DNA of 64,000 nt from Brettanomyces bruxellensis (Eukaryota; Ascomycota; Pichiomycetes; Pichiales; Pichiaceae): the NCBI RefSeq assembly GCF_011074885.1, contig NC_054689.1, positions 1,426,001-1,490,000 on the forward strand, given 5' to 3'. Each line of letters begins with the position of its first letter. Position 1 is the stretch's first letter. This document shows, in pieces, positions 39,091 through 49,253 of the stretch. Position numbers and translations under genes: made by a program. Under the pieces are notes generated by a model. The model saw nothing but the letters and a program-made list of their open reading frames with translations, ran no database searches and was not told the DNA's origin.

Positions 39091-41685
39091 ATGTCAGGTT
39101 TCCAAACACCAGCCTCCCCAAGGCGTAGGTTTCATAAGAGATCCATGACCGGTTTCACTCCGACCGAGATTAAGGCAATTGACCAGTCAATTCCTATCAA
39201 GGCAAGAGAAGCATGGACCAGATATGCCGTCAAAGAGTTTGCAACACCGGATGATTTAGAATCTTTGTTCATCAATCACGTTGAGACTACGTTGGCAAGA
39301 TCCATGTACAATTGTGATAACTTGGCTGCCTACAGTGCATTATCGTCGTCTATCAGAGACAAGCTGATTCTTCATTGGAATAAGACCCAGCAGCTGCACA
39401 CTTTGAGGGAAGCCAAGCGTATCTACTACCTTTCTTTGGAATTCCTTATGGGTCGTGCCTTGGACAATGCCATGATCAATTTGGGTATCAAAGAGCTTTG
39501 CGGCAAGTCTGTCGATGAGTTAGGTTTTAACCTAGAGGATGTTATTGATATTGAGCCCGATGCAGGTTTGGGTAACGGTGGTTTGGGACGTTTGGCTGCA
39601 TGTTTTGTGGACTCATTAAGTACCTGCAACTATCCAGGTTGGGGTTACGGTTTAAGATACAATTACGGAATCTTCTCCCAGAAGATTGTCGATGGATACC
39701 AAGTTGAGGCTCCTGACTACTGGCTTAAGTATGGAAACCCTTGGGAGATTCCAAGATTGGAAATTCAGATTCCTGTCGACTTCTATGGCTATGTCACGAC
39801 TGTCACTGATCCAAAAACAGGTAAAGCTAAGAAGCAATGGCAAGGTGGTGAACAAGTTCTTGCAGTTGCATATGACTTCCCTGTTCCTGGCTATCACACT
39901 ACCAATGTCAATAACCTCAGACTGTGGTCATCAAAGCCAACTTCTGAATTTGACTTCCAGAAATTCAACGAAGGTGAGTACGATAGTTCCGTTCAGCAGC
40001 AGCAGAGGGCAGAGTCCATTACTGCTGTTTTATATCCAAACGATAACTTTTACCAAGGAAAGGAGCTACGTTTGAAGCAGCAGTACTTCTGGGTTGCTGC
40101 CTCTTTGCACGATATAGTTCGTAGATTCCTCAAGACCAAGAAGAAGTGGTCCGAATTCCCGGACTTGGTTGCCATTCAGTTGAATGACACCCATCCAACC
40201 CTTGCCATTGTTGAGTTGCAACGTATCTTGGTTGACCTTGAAGGCTTGGAGTGGGATGATGCATGGGATATTGTTACCAGAACATTTGGCTACACGAACC
40301 ATACCGTTATGCAGGAAGCACTCGAGAAGTGGCCTCTTGAATTATTTGGCAATTTATTGCCAAGACATTTGGAGATTATTTACTTGATTAACATGGACTT
40401 CTTAAAGACGGTGTCTAAAAAATTCCCTCAGGACAGGGAGCTCGTTAGAAATGTTTCGATCATTGAGGAGTCAGATCCAAAGAATATCAGAATGGCCAAC
40501 CTGGCTGTTATTGGTTCGCATAAGGTGAACGGTGTTGCTGAGTTGCATTCTGAATTGATCAAGACTACCATCTTTAAGGATTTCGTCAAAGTCTTTGGCC
40601 CAGAGAAATTCACGAATGTTACCAATGGTATCACCCCAAGAAGATGGTTGAAGCAGGCAAACCCTGAATTGACTGATCTTATTGTTTCCAAGTTAGGCTC
40701 CGATTTGTTCTTGGTCGACACAGTGAGAATGAAGCAGATTGAGAAGTTTGTTGGAGATCCTGAGTTTAGAAAGTCCTGGGCTTTGATAAAGCTCCACAAC
40801 AAAGAGCGTCTTGCTAAGTTGATCAAGAAGCTCACAGGTGTCGTGGTTAATCCTCATAACTTATTTGATATTCAGGTCAAGCGTATTCACGAGTACAAGA
40901 GACAGCAGCTTAACATATTTGGTATCATTTGGAGATATCTACAGATCAAAGCTACCCCAGCTGGAGAGAGGGCCAAAAGATTCATGCCAAAGGTTTCTAT
41001 TCTTGGTGGTAAAGCAGCCCCTGGCTATTATGCCGCAAAGAAAATCATTAAGTTGATTAACTCGGTCGCAGATGTTATCAATAATGATAAGGATGTTGGA
41101 GACTTACTCAAAGTTGTCTTCGTTCCAGACTACAATGTTTCCAAAGCCGAGGTTATTTGTCCTGCCTCAGATATCTCTGAGCATATTTCTACCGCTGGTA
41201 CGGAAGCTTCTGGTACGTCTAACATGAAGTTTGTTCTTAACGGTGGTCTTATCATCGGTACTGTTGATGGTGCCAACGTTGAGATCACCAGAGAAGTTGG
41301 TGAGGATCAAATCTTTTTGTTTGGTAACTTGGCCGAGGACGTTGAAGAGCTTAGACAAGACCATCAGATGGGTAAGATTGACATTCCAGATTCATTGGCT
41401 TTAGTCTTCGAGGAGATCGAAAAGGGCACTTTTGGTCCTTACGATGAATATAGATCATTGATCGAGTCCGTGAAATACAACGGTGATTTCTATCTTGTCA
41501 GTGATGACTTTGAGTCTTATCTTGAGGCTCAGAGCACAATTGATAAGGAATTCAAAGACCAGGACAACTGGGTTAGAAAGAGTATCATCTGTGTTGCTAA
41601 TATGGGCTTCTTCTCCTCGGATAGAGCTATCCAGGAGTATGCAGAGAACATTTGGAATATTGAGCCTGTGTCTGAGCAGGTTTGA
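39091..41685 (+). CDS. GPH1: Glycogen phosphorylase
   Basis: This 864-residue enzyme releases glucose-1-phosphate from glycogen (EC 2.4.1.1). Characteristic regions are YYLSLEFLMGRALDNAMINLG, EPDAGLGNGGLGRLAACFVDS, NDTHPTLAIVELQRI, HEYKRQQLN and the pyridoxal-phosphate site EASGTSNMKFVLNGG, where Lys713 is the expected Schiff-base lysine. The N-terminus (residues 1-50) carries basic and Ser/Thr residues (RRRFHKRSMTGFTP), the region phosphorylated in fungal phosphorylases. It is slightly shorter than the S. cerevisiae enzyme (902 aa). Strong codon bias suggests high expression. Confidence 0.98.
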   Translation: MSGFQTPASPRRRFHKRSMTGFTPTEIKAIDQSIPIKAREAWTRYAVKEFATPDDLESLFINHVETTLARSMYNCDNLAAYSALSSSIRDKLILHWNKTQQLHTLREAKRIYYLSLEFLMGRALDNAMINLGIKELCGKSVDELGFNLEDVIDIEPDAGLGNGGLGRLAACFVDSLSTCNYPGWGYGLRYNYGIFSQKIVDGYQVEAPDYWLKYGNPWEIPRLEIQIPVDFYGYVTTVTDPKTGKAKKQWQGGEQVLAVAYDFPVPGYHTTNVNNLRLWSSKPTSEFDFQKFNEGEYDSSVQQQQRAESITAVLYPNDNFYQGKELRLKQQYFWVAASLHDIVRRFLKTKKKWSEFPDLVAIQLNDTHPTLAIVELQRILVDLEGLEWDDAWDIVTRTFGYTNHTVMQEALEKWPLELFGNLLPRHLEIIYLINMDFLKTVSKKFPQDRELVRNVSIIEESDPKNIRMANLAVIGSHKVNGVAELHSELIKTTIFKDFVKVFGPEKFTNVTNGITPRRWLKQANPELTDLIVSKLGSDLFLVDTVRMKQIEKFVGDPEFRKSWALIKLHNKERLAKLIKKLTGVVVNPHNLFDIQVKRIHEYKRQQLNIFGIIWRYLQIKATPAGERAKRFMPKVSILGGKAAPGYYAAKKIIKLINSVADVINNDKDVGDLLKVVFVPDYNVSKAEVICPASDISEHISTAGTEASGTSNMKFVLNGGLIIGTVDGANVEITREVGEDQIFLFGNLAEDVEELRQDHQMGKIDIPDSLALVFEEIEKGTFGPYDEYRSLIESVKYNGDFYLVSDDFESYLEAQSTIDKEFKDQDNWVRKSIICVANMGFFSSDRAIQEYAENIWNIEPVSEQV

Positions 41686-42306
41686 TGATTGCAACCGATA
41701 CAATAGTGATCGCAGTTCTGAATGCAGCAAAGCATTTTATTTTTACCTCGCTAGCATTTTATTCTTATTGTTTTTCCCCCCTTATTCCTTTAGTTTAGTG
41801 TTTTGTCGTTCCGCATTCTATTTGTTATTTCAACTTTGAATTATACAGTGCTTTAAGTACGCATTGCTCTAGTTTAGTAATAATGTAATGGTGGGGGCAC
41901 CTGATGCTACTAGTACAGTATACTTTCACATCGATTCGGTGTCGATTTATTCTTGAGCTCTTGCATGTAGTTTGATCAAGAATGCTGGACTCTCTCCAAT
42001 GTAAGTTTTCCCCTTAAATCGGTATCTGATAGGCAGAATTATCCCTGTAACACCTCACACCTCGCGGAAATGTTATGATATTTTCGCAGGCATGTTAGGG
42101 GTATGCCACGTGACTATATATATTTTTTCAACCCTCATTAAATTCAAATTTTCGCGACTCTTTTTTTTTTTCAAGCCTTGGTCAAAGTTGCCGGTCATCG
42201 TGGAGGTAAAAGCGAAAACTCTTGAGCTTGACAATTAATTTGCTTGTGTGAATTTACATCTTTGATCGATCTAAGACCATCAAACTACTAATAGGAATCT
42301 GTCAAA
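41686..42306. other. Intergenic region, 621 bp, RPS21 promoter
   Basis: This holds the GPH1 3' region and the RPS21 promoter. TTAGGG (42095-42100) and CACGTGAC (42107-42114) lie 6 bp apart, followed by a TATATATA box (42115-42122) and a T run (42161-42172). Confidence 0.6.
42095..42122 (+). promoter_or_regulatory. Tbf1-like TTAGGG plus Cbf1 CACGTGAC plus TATA, RPS21 promoter
   Basis: TTAGGG at 42095-42100 resembles the Tbf1 site; CACGTGAC at 42107-42114 is a Cbf1 E-box. This pairing is known at ribosomal protein genes in yeasts that branched before S. cerevisiae lineage rewiring to Rap1. A TATA-like stretch follows. The elements lie about 190-210 bp upstream of the ATG. Confidence 0.55.
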
Positions 42307-42903
42307 ATGGAAAACGATAAGGGTGATCTCGTATGTTTAAGTTAAATTATTTCGTCCGGTGGATTCACTGTTTATACTGAAACGGGCAATGATCAAGCTT
42401 CTGGAACATGACATATATGATATCAAGTGTTTAGAGTTGGTGAATACAGAGGATGAAGGCAACAAGTCTGGCGTTTTTAGCAATAGACTAATCTTTGCTA
42501 TTAGTTCAGAATTAAGATATTTGTTATCAGATGCGAGTTGTGCGCTCGTAGTAATTGATCACCAAATTATAATCAAGCAAGCAATGAAACACTTTGGACG
42601 TTTTGGAATACATTTCCAATTATTAAGGAATGCTTACTAACATACTCTTTCTTATATTTATAGGTTGAGCTTTACATTCCAAGAAAGTGCTCTGCCACTA
42701 ACAGAATTATTAAGTCTGGTGACCATGCTTCTGTTCAGATCAACGTTGCCAACGTTGACGAGGACGGAAAGGTTATTCCAAACTCAAACACAACCTACGC
42801 TCTCTGTGGATACGTTAGAGCCAGAGGTGAGGCTGATGACTGTTTGAACAGATTGGCTCAGCAGGATGGTATCATTAACAACGTCTGGTCTTACTCTCGT
42901 TAA
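42307..42903 (+). CDS. RPS21: Ribosomal protein eS21, two exons
   Basis: This small 40S subunit protein is 87 residues after splicing, the same length as in S. cerevisiae. Exon 1 is 42307-42330 (MENDKGDL) and exon 2 is 42664-42903 ([15 protein letters not shown] ... NNVWSYSR). The intron (42331-42663, 333 nt) has donor GTATGT, branch point TACTAAC at 42635-42641 and acceptor TATAG. The exon junction falls after codon 8 (phase 0), in the position typical of yeast RPS21 genes. eS21 is needed for 20S pre-rRNA processing in the cytoplasm. The protein is recognised with certainty from the block CSATNRIIK and the C-terminal LNRLAQQDG. Confidence 0.98.
42331..42663 (+). other. RPS21 intron (333 nt) with internal open frame
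   Basis: Canonical donor GTATGT and branch point TACTAAC. It contains an 83-codon ATG frame (42389-42640) whose stop codon is formed by the TAA of the branch point. No box C/D or H/ACA snoRNA could be recognised inside. Confidence 0.93.
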
Positions 42904-43579
42904 GTTGATTATACTGTGTACTAGGTTTTAGGAATTTCTATTTCACTTTTAATAATAAGAAATCATAATTGATTGAATCACCGTTTTGTTATTGTACCGA
43001 TTGTTAGAATTAGTTGTACCTAGAGTAGTTATACGGGTTGGTTGTATTGATGTTGGATATCAAATGATGAAGTTGGACATGATTTACCGAGGTGTAGGGA
43101 TGTGGCAATATCTTCCCGTATTCAGCCAACCAAGACATAAAATAAGTATAATAAAATTTTTCGGTTTTCAGGGGTATATGCGGAACAATAGCTATGTACC
43201 TGGCCGCACCAGAAACTCAAAAAAAATTTCGAAAAAAAAAAAAATTTGTACCCACCATTGAAAAATTTTCCCCCCATATTGGATTTGTGCACAGACGCGC
43301 CTGGATTACCACCATTTCAGTTGCCAAAATGAATTTTTCTCCTATATATTGATCTCCCGTTATTTTGCCTCCCCTTCTAACCTGTAGTGTGTTTTTTTGA
43401 AAGAAAGTTAATCTTTCTCCAGAGCTTTTAAGTATTATTACTCTCTCCATATCGTCCTAAGACATTTAATTTGGAGGTATACACGTGTTGTTATATAACC
43501 GTACGTTAGTGATCATTTTTTACCAGCACTAACCACACAAAAGAAAATTTTGAAAGAGTTCAAGAAGAAAATATTCAAT
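42904..43579. other. Intergenic region, 676 bp, eIF4A promoter
   Basis: This holds the RPS21 3' region and eIF4A promoter. CACGTG (Cbf1-type E-box) is at 43482-43487, 93 bp upstream of the eIF4A ATG. A- and C-rich homopolymer runs occur at 43218-43244 and 43269-43275. No gene seen. Confidence 0.55.
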
Positions 43580-44899
43580 ATGTCTAGTGAAGAAACAAAG
43601 GCTACTGAAGCTACTGCTACTCCCGTTACTGCTGCTGCTCCTTCTGCTGCTGCCGATGCTCCTGCTCCTGCTGCTGAGAAATCCGCCGATGCTGCTGAGA
43701 AGAAGGAGGAGAAGGCTGCTGGTCCACAAATCGATGCCAATGGTATGCAGACCAACTACGACAAGATCGCATACAGCTTTGATGATTTGAAGTTGAAACC
43801 AGAGATCTTGAGAGGCATCTTCGCTTATGGTTACGAACACCCATCTGCCATTCAGCAGAGAGCTATTTTGCCAATTATTGAGGGTCGTGATGTTCTTGCC
43901 CAAGCCCAGTCTGGTACTGGTAAGACTGCCACCTTCACCATTGCTGCTTTGCAAAACATTGATGAGAAGAAGAAGGAGACCCAGGCTTTGATTATGGCTC
44001 CAACCAGAGAGTTGGCCCTTCAGATCCAGAAGGTCGTTTTGGCCATCGGATTGCATCTGAATGTTTCTGTTCATGCTTCTATCGGTGGTAAGGCCGTTTC
44101 CGAGGATATTGAGGCTCTTAAGCAGGGTGCTCAGATCGTTGTCGGTACCCCAGGTAGAGTTTATGATATGATTGAGAGAGGTTTCTTCAGAACCGAGGGT
44201 GTCAAGATGTTCATTATGGATGAGGCCGATGAGATGTTATCTTCTGGTTTCAAGGAACAGATTTACAACGTCTTCAAGTTCTTGCCTAAGGAAGTCCAGG
44301 TCGTTTTGTTGTCTGCTACTATGCCTCAGGATGTCTTGGAGGTTACTTCTACATTCATGAGAAACCCAATTAGAATTCTTGTGAAAAAGGACGAATTGAC
44401 CTTGGAAGGTATCAAGCAGTACTTCGTCGATGTTGATGCCGAGCAGTATAAGTTTGACTGCTTGTGCGATTTGTACGATGCTATCTCCGTTACACAAGCC
44501 GTTATTTTCTGTAACACTAGAAGAAAGGTTGAGGAGCTTACCCAAAAATTGACTGAGAACAACTTCACTGTGTCCGCAATTCACGCTGATCTTACTCAGG
44601 AGGAGAGAGACACGATCATGACCGAGTTCAGAACTGGATCTTCTAGAATTTTAATCTCCACTGACCTTTTGGCCAGAGGTATCGATGTTCAGCAGGTTTC
44701 TTTGGTTATCAACTACGATCTTCCAAATAACAAGGAAAACTACATTCACAGAATTGGTAGAGGTGGTAGATTTGGTCGTAAGGGTGTCGCTATTAACCTT
44801 TTGACCAAGGATGACATTCCTGCTATGAGAGAAATTGAAAAGTTCTACTCTACCCAAGTTGTCGAGCTTCCAGCTAACATCCGTGAGTTGTTCGACTAA
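43580..44899 (+). CDS. TIF1: Translation initiation factor eIF4A with Ala-rich N-terminal extension
   Basis: This 439-residue DEAD-box helicase unwinds mRNA 5' leaders as part of eIF4F. The helicase core begins near residue 60 ([19 protein letters not shown]) and includes [28 protein letters not shown] ([15 protein letters not shown]), [29 protein letters not shown] and [14 protein letters not shown]. cerevisiae eIF4A is 395 residues. The extra length is an N-terminal segment of about 45 residues made of Ala, Thr, Pro, Glu and Lys (for example [16 protein letters not shown]), which is low complexity. The ATG at 43580 is the first in frame; a second in-frame ATG at 43743 would start at [10 protein letters not shown] close to the conserved core. 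Codon use is strongly biased, as in highly expressed genes. Confidence 0.97.
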   Translation: MSSEETKATEATATPVTAAAPSAAADAPAPAAEKSADAAEKKEEKAAGPQIDANGMQTNYDKIAYSFDDLKLKPEILRGIFAYGYEHPSAIQQRAILPIIEGRDVLAQAQSGTGKTATFTIAALQNIDEKKKETQALIMAPTRELALQIQKVVLAIGLHLNVSVHASIGGKAVSEDIEALKQGAQIVVGTPGRVYDMIERGFFRTEGVKMFIMDEADEMLSSGFKEQIYNVFKFLPKEVQVVLLSATMPQDVLEVTSTFMRNPIRILVKKDELTLEGIKQYFVDVDAEQYKFDCLCDLYDAISVTQAVIFCNTRRKVEELTQKLTENNFTVSAIHADLTQEERDTIMTEFRTGSSRILISTDLLARGIDVQQVSLVINYDLPNNKENYIHRIGRGGRFGRKGVAINLLTKDDIPAMREIEKFYSTQVVELPANIRELFD

Positions 44900-45480
44900 G
44901 CAGCATTCTTTATTTGGCTACAGTGTTAAAGCGCGCTTCTTTGGTTCAGCTGGGCCTTCCTTCAATACGTTTTCGTTACGTTTGCGTTAACTGCTCTTCT
45001 CTTTACCTGCATTTTTCGTCATTGTTTTTTATCTTATCTAAACAGTCACGTCCAGGTAGCGAGTCTTCTATTTGATCTCTCTCTTCTTGGATAGTTCGGC
45101 GGTATTATTGCCGTTTGATTTTTTGTTTTCTTTTTAATTTCATTGTCCTTTTTATTTTGTTTTGGATGTTCAGCTGTCCTTTTATCCTTGTTGTCTTCTT
45201 TAAAGCATCTTAGAAGTGGGGAGAGTTGATCAAATAGCTGTTAGCCGGATATATCTAAACCGTGTCAGGGGTTGCTTTGTCACTCTTGTATAACTAATCC
45301 TTAATTACGGAAATATGACTACGAGTTAAATAGGTTTCACTTTAAACGAATCGTATTTTTTATATGCATGTATATATGTTGCAGAATTGTATAATAATTA
45401 GGGAGCAGTAAATTGTATTTGCATTCGTATTCTTCCTCTAACCATCCTCACCTGAAATTAAGCAAATGCCAACTCCTTGA
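44900..45480. other. Convergent intergenic region, 581 bp
   Basis: Shared 3' region of eIF4A (plus) and the LETM1 gene (minus). It is T-rich on the left. No gene recognised. Confidence 0.6.
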
Positions 45481-46881
45481 TTATTTCTTCACATCAACGG
45501 ATTCTTTCTTCTTCTTCTTCTTCTCCTCCTCCTTCTCCTTCTCCTCCGCCTTCTCGTTCCTTGAGGCTTTTGCACTGCTTTCAGACCCCTCGTTTTCTAT
45601 CTCATCCAATTTCAAGACATCCTTAACGTTTTTAACGATACCCTTGTTTTGGGCATTTTCTTCCTGGATCAACTGGTCCTGTTCCTTTAGAATATCCAAC
45701 TTAAGTTTGTCATCATCCTGGAACATTTCCAATTTGGTAACATTGTAAAGTTCATCCGGAATAGAGCTAAGGACTGCAAGTAGCGCATCGTAGTAGCTAT
45801 CCAAATCATCAGCATGATCACCATAGGTAAAGGTTGACGAAAGGATAAGCAACGCACTTGGAATTTTTCTTCTTAGACGTAAATCCAACCAGATATTAAG
45901 ATCATCTCTTAGCTTTGCAGGAGATGCATCGGAAATTTTTATTCCCCGAGAGGCGCAAGCAGTCCTCAATTCAGGGATTGTAAGGCTTCCGACTCCCTCG
46001 TAATCAATAGCTCTGTCATCACGAATAATCTTCACAAGCTTGCTTCTGATTTGATAACGAAGAATTTCATCTGATACATAAGGCGTCAATCCCATATACT
46101 TTGCCATCGCCATTAGTTGTGGGCGGGATAAGTTATCTAAAACCTGATCATTCTTGAAACATCGTGCAATTTTAATTAAATCTTCATGTGAAGGTTTAAG
46201 ACCCTTGTTGAGAGTAATGTAAAAATTCGTGAAAAGCTTCTTCTTGTCATCATCAACTTTTGGCGGCTGTAATCCAGACTCCTGCATGGTCTGACGTATA
46301 AAATGGCTTGCCTTCTTCCTGGTCTGACTGAGCACTTTCACCTTCTTTTTTTTATCTGCCTCACTTTCATAGGTTGACGGAAGTAAATTCGGGAAGAATT
46401 TTAATGTGATGGGTAAAAGCAATTCCGCAAATGGAACTATCACAAACACTGAGAATGGAATCAATCTGAGAATATCGGATGTTGTAGTCTTTAATTGATT
46501 GTACTCCCTTCTTGTTAACTCATATCCGGACAACATCTTGGCCAATAATTTGGTTGAAAGTTTGATCTCATACCCCAATAGTTTTGTTCCATGCCAGTAA
46601 TGTTTTAGTTCCTTGGAAATTTTTTGGCCAAGAGTTAATTTTGTTGGTAAATCTGTGGGTTTCGTTAACTTAGTTGTCTTCACTGTCTTCTTCTGAATGT
46701 CCTTCCCATCTGCTTTCTTGTTCTCATTAAAATTGGTATTTGTCGTGGTAAATTTTTGGATTCTACTATATATGGGATAGTTAGCATGAGTAATTCCAAC
46801 ATATGATGGGTAGTTAACTCTCAGACCCTTGAGGGGTTGCGCCAATCGCACAGATACAAGTCTCCTTCCTCTGATAAACAT
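45481..46881 (-). CDS. YLH47: LETM1-family mitochondrial inner membrane protein
   Basis: This 466-residue LETM1 protein is involved in mitochondrial K+/H+ exchange and in coupling ribosomes to inner membrane insertion. The N-terminus is Arg-rich without acidic residues (MFIRGRRLVSVRLAQ), a clear presequence. The LETM1 core starts HYWHGTKLLGYEIKLSTKLL and leads to the single membrane segment IPFSVFVIVPFAELLLPITLKFFPNLLPSTY (about 138-168). The matrix ribosome-binding-like domain follows, with LSRPQLMAMAKYMGL. The C-terminus is a Lys/Glu-rich coiled region ending in a run of lysines. S. cerevisiae has YLH47 (454 aa) and MDM38 (573 aa); length favours YLH47, but the choice is uncertain. Confidence 0.88.
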   Translation of the reverse strand: MFIRGRRLVSVRLAQPLKGLRVNYPSYVGITHANYPIYSRIQKFTTTNTNFNENKKADGKDIQKKTVKTTKLTKPTDLPTKLTLGQKISKELKHYWHGTKLLGYEIKLSTKLLAKMLSGYELTRREYNQLKTTTSDILRLIPFSVFVIVPFAELLLPITLKFFPNLLPSTYESEADKKKKVKVLSQTRKKASHFIRQTMQESGLQPPKVDDDKKKLFTNFYITLNKGLKPSHEDLIKIARCFKNDQVLDNLSRPQLMAMAKYMGLTPYVSDEILRYQIRSKLVKIIRDDRAIDYEGVGSLTIPELRTACASRGIKISDASPAKLRDDLNIWLDLRLRRKIPSALLILSSTFTYGDHADDLDSYYDALLAVLSSIPDELYNVTKLEMFQDDDKLKLDILKEQDQLIQEENAQNKGIVKNVKDVLKLDEIENEGSESSAKASRNEKAEEKEKEEEKKKKKKESVDVKK

Positions 46882-47485
46882 TTCTTAAAGGAACGCAGAT
46901 CTGTTGAATAATAATAATGAGAATAAAGAAAAAATAGTTCTATCGAAACAGAATTAACGGCAAGTCAACACTTCTGTAGTAACTAAATGTTAAAGAAGAA
47001 ATTTTAAATTGCAGTACGAAATAGCAAGAATTGATAGCGCATAACTTGGATATCCATACATGAAGCAGGCGCTTTTTCCCCTCCCGTTCTTCCCTGCCAG
47101 GCTAGCGCGGTATATTTCAAATTGCCTACACTCGAACTTTTTTTGGCTAGAGTAAACTCGGCGCCGAGAAATGTTCTGGGTATTTAAGGTGGTGGGAAAA
47201 AGATAAGAGAGACTAAGGACGCGTCGAAAAACTGATTTCGAACTTCGAAGTGTTAGGCTATGCTAAGCAGCCAGATAACCTCTGATAGCAGAACCGTAGT
47301 ACGTCCTTCTATCTCACAAACCAGTGTTTTTGCGCAGGAATTTATTTCAGGCCTGCCGAAATATCAAATATATATCAACAATCAAATCAGAGATTATTCG
47401 AGTTGGGAATTATTATTCGTTGCTCATCTGTTGTTTCAAATAAATGATTCTGTGTTCAATTGTATATTTAGAATTATAACAACAA
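46882..47485. other. Divergent intergenic region, 604 bp
   Basis: It contains a perfect 12-bp palindrome CTCGGCGCCGAG (47157-47168) and an ACGCGT (MCB-type) hexamer at 47219-47224. An ATG-started 96-codon frame (47260-47550) overlaps the start of the next gene and probably lies in its leader. Confidence 0.5.
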
Positions 47486-48379
47486 ATGAATACAATGCCT
47501 GGCTCATTTTATGGGAGCACCAGAGGGCGCAGAATTGCCAGAGAAGGTAGTTCTAGTGGTGATTCTATGAAATACAGTTTTTACTTCGATAAATTGAATA
47601 GGGACGATAAAGAAAAGTCCAGAATATTAAATTACACAAAGGCGAAGGCGTCTTACAAGGTTGATTCCATTGCACAGCTGCACCTGTTTGTTCTTACAGT
47701 TTTGTTGTTAGTCTATCTTCAAGATAACTCTTTTCTTAAGCTTTCAATTAAGGGTCTACTTGAGTACTTTCTTTTCCACTATAATCCCGCGGACCAAAAG
47801 CATTTAATGTCGGTTCTTTTGGAAGGAGTGGATGCTGATGAAAGTGCAGTTGCAAATCTGGAGCATCAACTACAAGTCTGGAAGAAGATTTTGCTATTGC
47901 AGATTTTTTTTATTAACTTTTTGGTTATCGCAGATCATGTTTTTAACCGGGAGGAACCATCGATTCCAATTCCTCAACTAGCACTGCCTTTTACCTGGAG
48001 CGGCTTGTGGTCGAGCATCCGGGGCTGGCTTAATATGGAAGCATCCTACCGGTTGAGTATTTACTCTGAAGGAAACCGGAGCTTTCAATTCGGATCCGTT
48101 TTCATTGATTTCATTGGAGAAATAAAATACAGCGATAAGGTTTTCATAATCATTCTTGATCTTCTGGTACCCTTGATTCAGTATATTATGTTTCAAGCAA
48201 TTGTGGGTGATTTTGACGGTGCCACAAGGGGACGAGCCTCTGGACAATCTGATAATGGTGTTACTCCGCTTATAAAGGACTCTAATGAAGATGGGTATCA
48301 AGGAACGATCTGTGCATTCACTGTTGATGTTTTTCCGAAGCTGACAATGCGGAAAATGATCAAAGTATTTTACGACTAA
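47486..48379 (+). CDS. Polytopic membrane protein, Asi2/DUF1746-like
   Basis: This 297-residue protein has at least three hydrophobic helices: about 66-90 (LHLFVLTVLLLVYLQDNSFLKLS), about 131-150 (ILLLQIFFINFLVIADHVF), and about 226-245 (VFIIILDLLVPLIQYIMFQ). A basic N-terminus rich in Ser and Arg precedes them. The sequence around the first helix (leucine-rich, then YLQDNSFLKL, then a phenylalanine-rich helix) recalls the fungal DUF1746 domain found in Asi2, a subunit of the inner nuclear membrane Asi ubiquitin ligase (S. cerevisiae Asi2 is 289 aa). This is pattern-level similarity only; I cannot exclude an unrelated membrane protein. ATGs at 47486 and 47495 are both possible starts. Confidence 0.4.
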   Translation: MNTMPGSFYGSTRGRRIAREGSSSGDSMKYSFYFDKLNRDDKEKSRILNYTKAKASYKVDSIAQLHLFVLTVLLLVYLQDNSFLKLSIKGLLEYFLFHYNPADQKHLMSVLLEGVDADESAVANLEHQLQVWKKILLLQIFFINFLVIADHVFNREEPSIPIPQLALPFTWSGLWSSIRGWLNMEASYRLSIYSEGNRSFQFGSVFIDFIGEIKYSDKVFIIILDLLVPLIQYIMFQAIVGDFDGATRGRASGQSDNGVTPLIKDSNEDGYQGTICAFTVDVFPKLTMRKMIKVFYD

Positions 48380-49253
48380 GGATTTAAATAATGGAATTAC
48401 TAATAACAATACGCTTTACGGTTTATTTTTTTTCAAGATGTTCGTGTATATTATATGAAGTGTGGGGACTTTAAAATTGTGTGAAGGGAAAATAAACATA
48501 CATTTTGACTTGGGCGTGTTATTTCCGGAATTACATCTAAATTTGGATACATATTCCCTGATCAATGGACTGCACTAGTAATATTAAATTGGATGACCAA
48601 AGCCAAAATTACAGTCATCCGTTCTGCACTAACAAGCAAGATTTTTTACTTTTCAATTCTCCGTGCAATGAGCCGCGACCTTTCCTTGCCCTCATCGAAT
48701 CTTCTCCATAGTTTTAATTACATTCATTTCTTCAATTGTGGTCTTTCAACTGATTGTATTCTGTGAGAGAGAATAATTTTAATTAATCCATGCAAATTGT
48801 ATTATGTCTATATATAGACGTAACATCATTCGTCAACAACGCGTTGCCTGTAACTAAAAGAGCAGACCTTGCACACAATTTCCAACGGATCGCATACAAA
48901 GTTACCCAATATTTGTTATCGCTGCACGAAGATTTTTTTTTTATTTAGCTCCGCTTCCATTGATATCTTGAAATATGTCTAAGTTCCCTTTTTTTAGATC
49001 GCATTTTTTCGTTCTTTGCAAGCTAAAATTGCATACATGCTGGTGTTTTTGAATATTTTTATCTCTTTCTTCCTTTTCCCCACCAACCATAATATACATT
49101 TATCTCTATATTTTATGTGTGAATCCGGTTCAATTTGTCTTTCGTGATCTTCTTGCACTCCAATTGAAGCAATTGACTTATCACACTAATCTCTAAGCTT
49201 CGTTGTTAATCCCTGTTCAATGCTTAATCCTTAAATTTATTTTTTATTCCTAA
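48380..49253. other. Intergenic region, 874 bp, RGC1 promoter
   Basis: A long upstream region before the RGC1/ASK10 gene. It contains a perfect 14-bp palindrome GTCTATATATAGAC at 48806-48819 and a long pyrimidine-rich leader (48970-49210). No gene or RNA recognised. Confidence 0.55.

Noticed and set aside
43529..44074. 181-codon minus-strand ORF opposite eIF4A
   Set aside because: Antisense shadow of a codon-biased, highly expressed gene.
47260..47550. 96-codon plus-strand ORF starting with ATG and overlapping the Asi2-like gene
   Set aside because: It overlaps the start of a longer gene with membrane-protein features in another frame; probably leader sequence or chance. No family resemblance.
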